From Pachypanchax playfairii (lineage: Eukaryota > Chordata > Actinopteri > Cyprinodontiformes > Aplocheilidae): 64,000 bases of DNA. This document shows, one piece after another, positions 61,001 through 64,000 of this stretch. The DNA lies in NCBI GenBank assembly GCA_006937955.1, contig SSNP01000042.1:3675042-3739041 (forward strand), in the 5' to 3' direction. Each line of letters starts with the position of its first letter. Positions within the stretch are counted from its first letter, which is position 1. Made by a program: the position numbers and the translations under genes. The notes below the pieces were generated by a model. It was not told where the DNA came from, ran no database searches, and saw only the letters and a list, made by a program, of their open reading frames with translations.

Positions 61001-63340
61001 AAACAACCACCGGACCCTCCGACCTCCACCAAACAGCCACCGGACCCTCTGACCACCACCAAACAACCACCGGACCCTCCGACCACCACCAAACAGCCAC
61101 CGGACCCTCTGACCACCACCAAACAGGCAAAGTGGGTGAAGTGTCTTGCCCAAGGACACAACGGCCAGGTGATCTTTTTTCTCTGGGCAGGGCGGGGATT
61201 TGAGCCGGCAGCCTTTCGGTTACCAGACGACCCGCTCTACCGCCTGAATCATGGCCGCCCCCTAACATCACGTAGAGAGGAAATAAGGTCTCAGCCAATA
61301 GCAATGTCTGATTCAAATTCAAGTGCAGTATAATGTTTTAACCTGAAGAGGGCGCTCCACTAACGGGTTTTGGTAGGAAATTAATAGTTTTATTCAAATG
61401 TGCTAAAATAACAAAATAATAATCATAAAAATAATAACCAGACAAGTAGACAGGACTATTAGACACTCATTTATACAGTTTATCAGTAAAAACAAGGTGA
61501 TTTAGCAGCGAGTTGTCCTTTAACTACAACTAGTATGCTGCCCTGTGATGGACATGTGACCTGTCCAGGGTGTCCCCTGCCTCTCGCCCAATGACAGCTG
61601 GAGATAGACACCAGCTCCCTGCGAATCTAATCAGGTTTGGATGAAGGGAGGGTGGATGGGGTACGGTACGCTGGCTGCGGAGTTCTTGCAATGTTACAAT
61701 GTTAAAATTTTTGTAACATCATCAGTTGACCAGAAGAAGGTTCCAACTCAACCGCATGAAGAGAGCAAAAACTTTGCTGCCAGCATACGACAGAACATCA
61801 CCTGATTCTCAAGGATTCATCAAGTTACTGATGCTGATGTAACAACTTCCTGTAGGAACCAGAACCTCCATGAATGTTCAGGAACTCCAGATGTCGTAGG
61901 AAACGGAAGAATCGTACTAATGATGCGTTTGTACGGGTCATTGTGAACGAGGCTTTACTGAAACCAGGTCTGAAGAAAGTACAAGGAGCTCAGCTGAACT
62001 GTTCATGAGACAAGACAAACCTTTTCAAAATAAGACAACAGTTCAGACAAATACAGACAGAACATCCCAAAGTTCCAACTAAGAACCCAGAGCTACTTTT
62101 TAACTTCAATCTTATCAGAATCACATAGTTCTTAACAGTAAACAGCAAATTATAATCTCATATAAGCTATAAACAGGCTGAAGGTTTATTTCCACTTGCT
62201 GTATCATCCTGTAATGTGTCAGTTATGTTTCTGAATAATCTGAAACCAGCATGTCCACTTCCTCTCTCTCCAGTTCTTTGCCATCTTTGCCTTCTCCACT
62301 TGTGGAAGTTATTCTGGGACGTTCGTGATGTCTGTGCAGTGTAAGAACCGGACGGACAGTGATTTAAAGTTAGAGGTTCAGTTCGAGTATCCATTCAGGT
62401 CAGAACCAGCTGCTGATACGGAACCTTTCACATGTGCTGATGTGTAGATTAACGTCCATCTCACTGCATGAAAACATCTTTTTCTGGATAACAAAGAAAA
62501 CAAGAACATCCTTTGCAGCAGTGTGCAGGAGTATCTCACCTCTCGGAGGGAAACGACAGTAGAAAAAAAAAAAGATAAACATGATAAACTTGGCTTCCAG
62601 TTAATTTTTCAGTAAAAATTAATTTAGCCGAAAAAGGAAAATCTAAAAATTGTTTTTCAAGGAATTTGGCCAAAGAATCAAATATTTATTTAGAAATTCG
62701 TTAGACATCTTGAGCAGTGTCTCAAACTTTATTCTATGACATGTCTGTGTCTTTGTGGTCACTGACTGACTCCGCCTCCTCTGTTAGACTCCACCAGGTG
62801 TACTTCAACGCTCCCAGCTGTAAGGAGGGAAAGAAAGAACCGGTCTTTCTGGTTGGAGATTACTCTTCTTCAGCTGAATTCTTTGTCACTATCGGGGTCT
62901 TTGCCTTCCTCTACGCCACAGCAGCTCTCAGCATCTACGTCTTCTTCTATGACAAATACAAAGAAAACAACAAGGGCCCGCTGATTGTGAGTATAGTCAT
63001 GTGATGCCCAGCTGCCTTCTGGGAGATGTTGCCTGTTTCATGCACCTTGACTGTTGAGTTAACAAAGAACTGTAGTCATTACAAAATGAAATCAAGAAGT
63101 TGAGAACAGGAACAAAGATGGCTGACCTGGATGCTTGTACTGTTGCAGGACCTTGGCGTGACGGCAGTGTTTGCCTTCATGTGGTTGGTGAGTTCGGCAG
63201 CTTGGGCAAAAGGTCTGTCCGACGTAAAGACGGCAACCAACCCAGACAAGGTCATCACTATGATTGATGCCTGTAAAAATGAAGCAAACAGCTGCCGTGA
63301 GGTCCATGACCCGGTCATGTCTGGACTCAACACCTCCGTG
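49055..63340 (+). CDS. syp: Synaptophysin, exons 1-5, 3'-partial
   Basis: Abundant synaptic-vesicle membrane protein with a four-helix MARVEL fold; it binds synaptobrevin/VAMP2 (family knowledge). Exons: 49055-49072 (MDVVNQ), 57915-57980 (LVAQGQFRILKVPLGFIKVL), 62274-62398 (TM1 start FFAIFAFSTCGSYSG, first lumenal loop), 62788-62986 (LHQVYFNAPSC, VFLVGDYSSSAEFFV, TM2) and 63149-63340 (VFAFMWLVSSAAWAKGLSDV = TM3, then the second lumenal loop ending SGLNTSV). All phases agree (600 nt, 200 codons). The lumenal N-glycosylation sequon NRT in CKNRTDSDL aligns with NKT of mammalian synaptophysin, and the loop cysteines (CGSYSG, QCKN, PSCKE, DACK, NSCRE) are present. The start ATG matches the usual MDVVNQ N-terminus. 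TM4 and the Tyr/Gly-rich tail must lie beyond 64000. MDVVNQ..KVPLGF separates it from synaptoporin and SYPL by recall. Confidence 0.93.
49073..50440. other. syp intron 1, 5' part
   Basis: 49073-49330 is CpG-rich, an extension of the promoter region. CTCCTC/CTCCTCGTC trinucleotide-type runs lie at 49660-49705. 49860-49945 is a relic of a dispersed fish repeat: its reverse complement carries GAGACCTGTCCAGGTGTAGC and CCCGCCTGTATGACAGCTGG, similar to 61545-61640. No exon was identified. Confidence 0.45.
50440..50735 (+). mobile_element. Dispersed repeat, interrupted copy (continues at 57605-57665)
   Basis: Matches 58115-58400 (GGGGCAGGAAACAGTATACC, TTGCTCTCATAGGC, GACAGATTGAAAGGTCTGTT, AGATATAAAATGTTTCATAT). 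The match resumes at 57605 (TACTTAAGAAATAACAACAA, AGTCCTGACATTTGTATGAA) exactly where the 58404 copy continues, so the two halves were one element before the 6.9-kb insertion. Confidence 0.85.
50945..55230 (+). repeat. ~107-bp satellite inside the Kolobok-like element (about 40 copies)
   Basis: Unit 106-109 bp containing AACAACAAAACAACGTGACA, GCGCGGAACATCTCCTTCAC, GCCGAACATAACACAAAAGC and CAGCTACAGTACACCGATTG. Units alternate between types with ACATAACAAC/ACATAACAC, GCTAAGAAATG/ACTAAGAACTG and GTACACC/GTGCACC. Some units lack GTGACAGC (short forms at about 51931, 52570, 54391, 54711, 55022). The alternation suggests a two-unit higher-order repeat. Short 62-67 codon frames in it are repeat artefacts. 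Confidence 0.95.
55307..55522 (-). pseudogene. THAP-domain N-terminus of a transposon protein, truncated
   Basis: Starts MPSWKKCIFGCQDG. It has the C2CH zinc pattern: Cys-x3-Cys at residues 7 and 11, then Cys-Ala-Arg-His (ICARHF) about 40 residues later. The family-typical LFSLPKNE proline and WLDFI tryptophan are present. The frame ends at LFDSGLVTKL-stop, before the AVPTF box usual in complete THAP domains. A GTAACT possible donor occurs just before the stop, so it may have been the first exon. Upstream (higher coordinate) is the L2 tail; downstream is the satellite. Role in an intact element: sequence-specific DNA binding by the transposase. Confidence 0.7.
55550..57243 (-). mobile_element. 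5'-truncated L2/Maui-like LINE with reverse transcriptase C-terminal half
   Basis: An antisense open frame at 56134-57210 (about 358 codons, continuing to about 57243 as TIDHKILLKRLEYD) carries GVPQGSVLGPILFTIYMLPL and the catalytic YADDTQLYLS motif of a non-LTR reverse transcriptase, then the C-terminal MGGRAFNYQAPLLWNQLP region ending in a stop. The 3' UTR contains GGTTTCTTCCTG, GGCACTTCACAG (plus strand) and AAATAAATAAACTTGAAACT, with a (CAAGTTT)n tail at 55550-55590. The truncation point lies inside the RT domain, typical of incomplete target-primed reverse transcription. It is nested in the Kolobok-like element just upstream of the THAP start codon. Confidence 0.9.
58081..58460 (+). mobile_element. 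Dispersed repeat, uninterrupted copy in syp intron 2
   Basis: Homologous to 50440-50735 plus 57605-57665. It runs through GGTAAATACTTAAG with no insertion, which defines the target site of the 6.9-kb element. It ends near CAGCCTCTTTAAATAAC. Confidence 0.75.
58500..58940 (+). mobile_element. Second copy of the transposon relic seen at 28330-30100
   Basis: Contiguous match to the two halves at 28350-28640 and 29945-30090. It includes ATGAAAATGGAGAAAGCTGC with a frame through SSDPYSFKADR. Begins near CTCTTTAAAGAGTACC. No transposase seen. Confidence 0.5.
59085..61270 (+). mobile_element. Fish dispersed repeat split by a 30-bp array
   Basis: Left arm 59085-59200 (ATGGGGTCTACTTGTATAGC, CCAAAGCGCTTCATACTACA, CATTCACCCATTCACACTAA) and right arm 61125-61265 (GTGAAGTGTCTTGCCCAAGG, ACACAACGGCCAGGTGA, GCGGGGATTTGAGCCGGCAG, ACCGCCTGAATCATGGCCGC) are two ends of one well-known type of teleost repeat. 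They are normally separated by tens of bases; here they are separated by the array. Confidence 0.7.
59265..61125 (+). repeat. 30-bp minisatellite (about 62 copies)
   Basis: Unit CGACCACCACCAAACAGCCA+CCGGACCCTC, with variants TGACC, AACAACC, AACAGGGACCAG and AACAGTTACTGG. The period is strict except for a 29-bp unit at about 60628 that shifts the frame. Because 30 is a multiple of three, stop-free frames exist on both strands (+: SDHHQTATGP; -: VVVRGSGGCL and WWWSEGPVAV). No gene is supported. It is inside syp intron 2 (57981-62273). Confidence 0.96.
61271..62273. repeat. syp intron 2, 3' part with a dispersed repeat relic
   Basis: 61540-61660 (CTGTGATGGACATGTGACCT, GTCCAGGGTGTCCCCTGCCT, ATGACAGCTGGAGATAGACA) is a common teleost repeat sequence shared with 49860-49945 in inverted orientation. 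Nothing else was recognised here, nor in 62399-62787. Confidence 0.5.
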
Positions 63341-63689
63341 GTAAGACTTTAACTCAACCTGGAGAGTCACTGACGAAGGAGCAGGATGCCACAGCTCACG
63401 TTTGATAAATATTTTTCACCAAACAAAACTCTAAACTTTAGTTTTTGATGTCAGCAGATGATTTTGGTAACGATCCACCGCCAGGTCACATGATGTATTT
63501 CATAATACAGAGACTTTCTAAACAACACCTTGTACTGGACCTGTGTGCTGGTCCAGTTTATACCTAACATGAAACAGGTGTGGAACAGGAAGACATCCTG
63601 CAACACGTCTGACTGTTTGTTACTGACTGACTGATTTTGCTATCCAGAAAATTTCATCAAAATCCACCCAGGAGTTTTTAAGTTATCAT

Positions 63690-64000
63690 GTTGTCAGGCA
63701 GACAGATGGTCGGTCAGACAGACAGACAGATAGTCAGACAGAAGGATGGTCAGGCAGACAGATGGTCAGACAGTCAGACAGACAGATGGTCAGACAGACA
63801 GATGGTCGGTCAGACAGACAGACAGATAGTCAGACAGAAGGATGGTCAGGCAGACAGATGGTCAGACAGTCAGGCAGACAGATGGTCAGACAGACAGATG
63901 GTCAGACAGTCAGGCAGACAGATGGTCAGACAGAAGGATGGTCAGGCAGACAGATGGTCAGACAGTCAGACAGACAGATGGTCAGACAGACAGATGGTCG
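63690..64000 (+). repeat. GACA/GTCA-based tandem repeat running off the window
   Basis: Built of CAGACAGATGGT, CAGACAGT and CAGGCAGA blocks with a higher-order repeat of about 100 bp (compare 63706-63800 with 63808-63880). Lies in the syp intron after exon 5. 63341-63689 shows nothing recognisable. Confidence 0.9.

Noticed and set aside
59174..61333. Large repeat proteins on both strands
   Set aside because: Produced by the 30-bp minisatellite in syp intron 2. No promoter, start context or family similarity.

Overview
This window looks like a piece of a ray-finned (teleost) fish nuclear genome. It has spliced genes with GT-AG introns. The two gene identities and their order match the vertebrate CACNA1F-SYP neighbourhood. 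The intervening DNA carries fish-type repeats: an L2/Maui-like LINE, TTAA-flanked Kolobok-like transposons, a hAT-like element and a tRNA-derived SINE. I cannot name the species, nor say which teleost paralogue (a or b) this is.

Layout. Bases 153-46686 (+) hold 40 consecutive coding exons of a Cav1.4-type L-type calcium channel alpha-1 subunit (cacna1f), running from the I-II linker to the stop codon; the 5' part of the gene lies upstream of the window. I checked splice phases across all 40 exons and they join into one open frame of about 1,560 codons. The 3' UTR probably ends after the AATAAA at 47642. About 2.4 kb further on, in the same orientation, synaptophysin (syp) starts at 49055. Five coding exons are visible up to 63340, and the last coding exon(s) lie beyond the window. 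Human CACNA1F and SYP are adjacent in the same order and orientation, so this linkage appears ancestral. Both proteins act at presynaptic terminals: Cav1.4 is the calcium channel of photoreceptor ribbon synapses, and synaptophysin is a four-pass synaptic-vesicle membrane protein.

The most unusual property of the window is its non-coding DNA. Roughly 26 kb (about 40%) is tandem repeat, almost all of it inside introns: a 23-bp unit over 11.4 kb (3749-15105), a 36-bp unit (23165-25445), a 17-bp unit (34585-36860), a 38-bp unit (38607-42268), a ~107-bp unit (50945-55230), a 30-bp unit (59265-61125), and smaller 62-bp, 33-bp and tetranucleotide-derived arrays. Several arrays sit inside recognisable transposable elements, which suggests how they arose. 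Many long open frames in these arrays are by-products of stop-free repeat units and are not genes.

Mobile DNA. A 6.9-kb element (50740-57600) in syp intron 1 has TTAA target duplications, AGGGGGG..TATTA terminal inverted repeats and a THAP-domain relic. It carries a 5'-truncated L2 LINE and a large internal satellite. Its empty site can be read from a second copy of the interrupted repeat at 58081-58460. A 1.18-kb hAT-like element (17310-18489) has a perfect 8-bp target duplication. Two further TTAA-flanked elements lie at 31679-31947 and 43069-43843. A CpG-rich block inside a cacna1f intron (about 16310-16850) is a candidate internal promoter or transposon-derived first exon.
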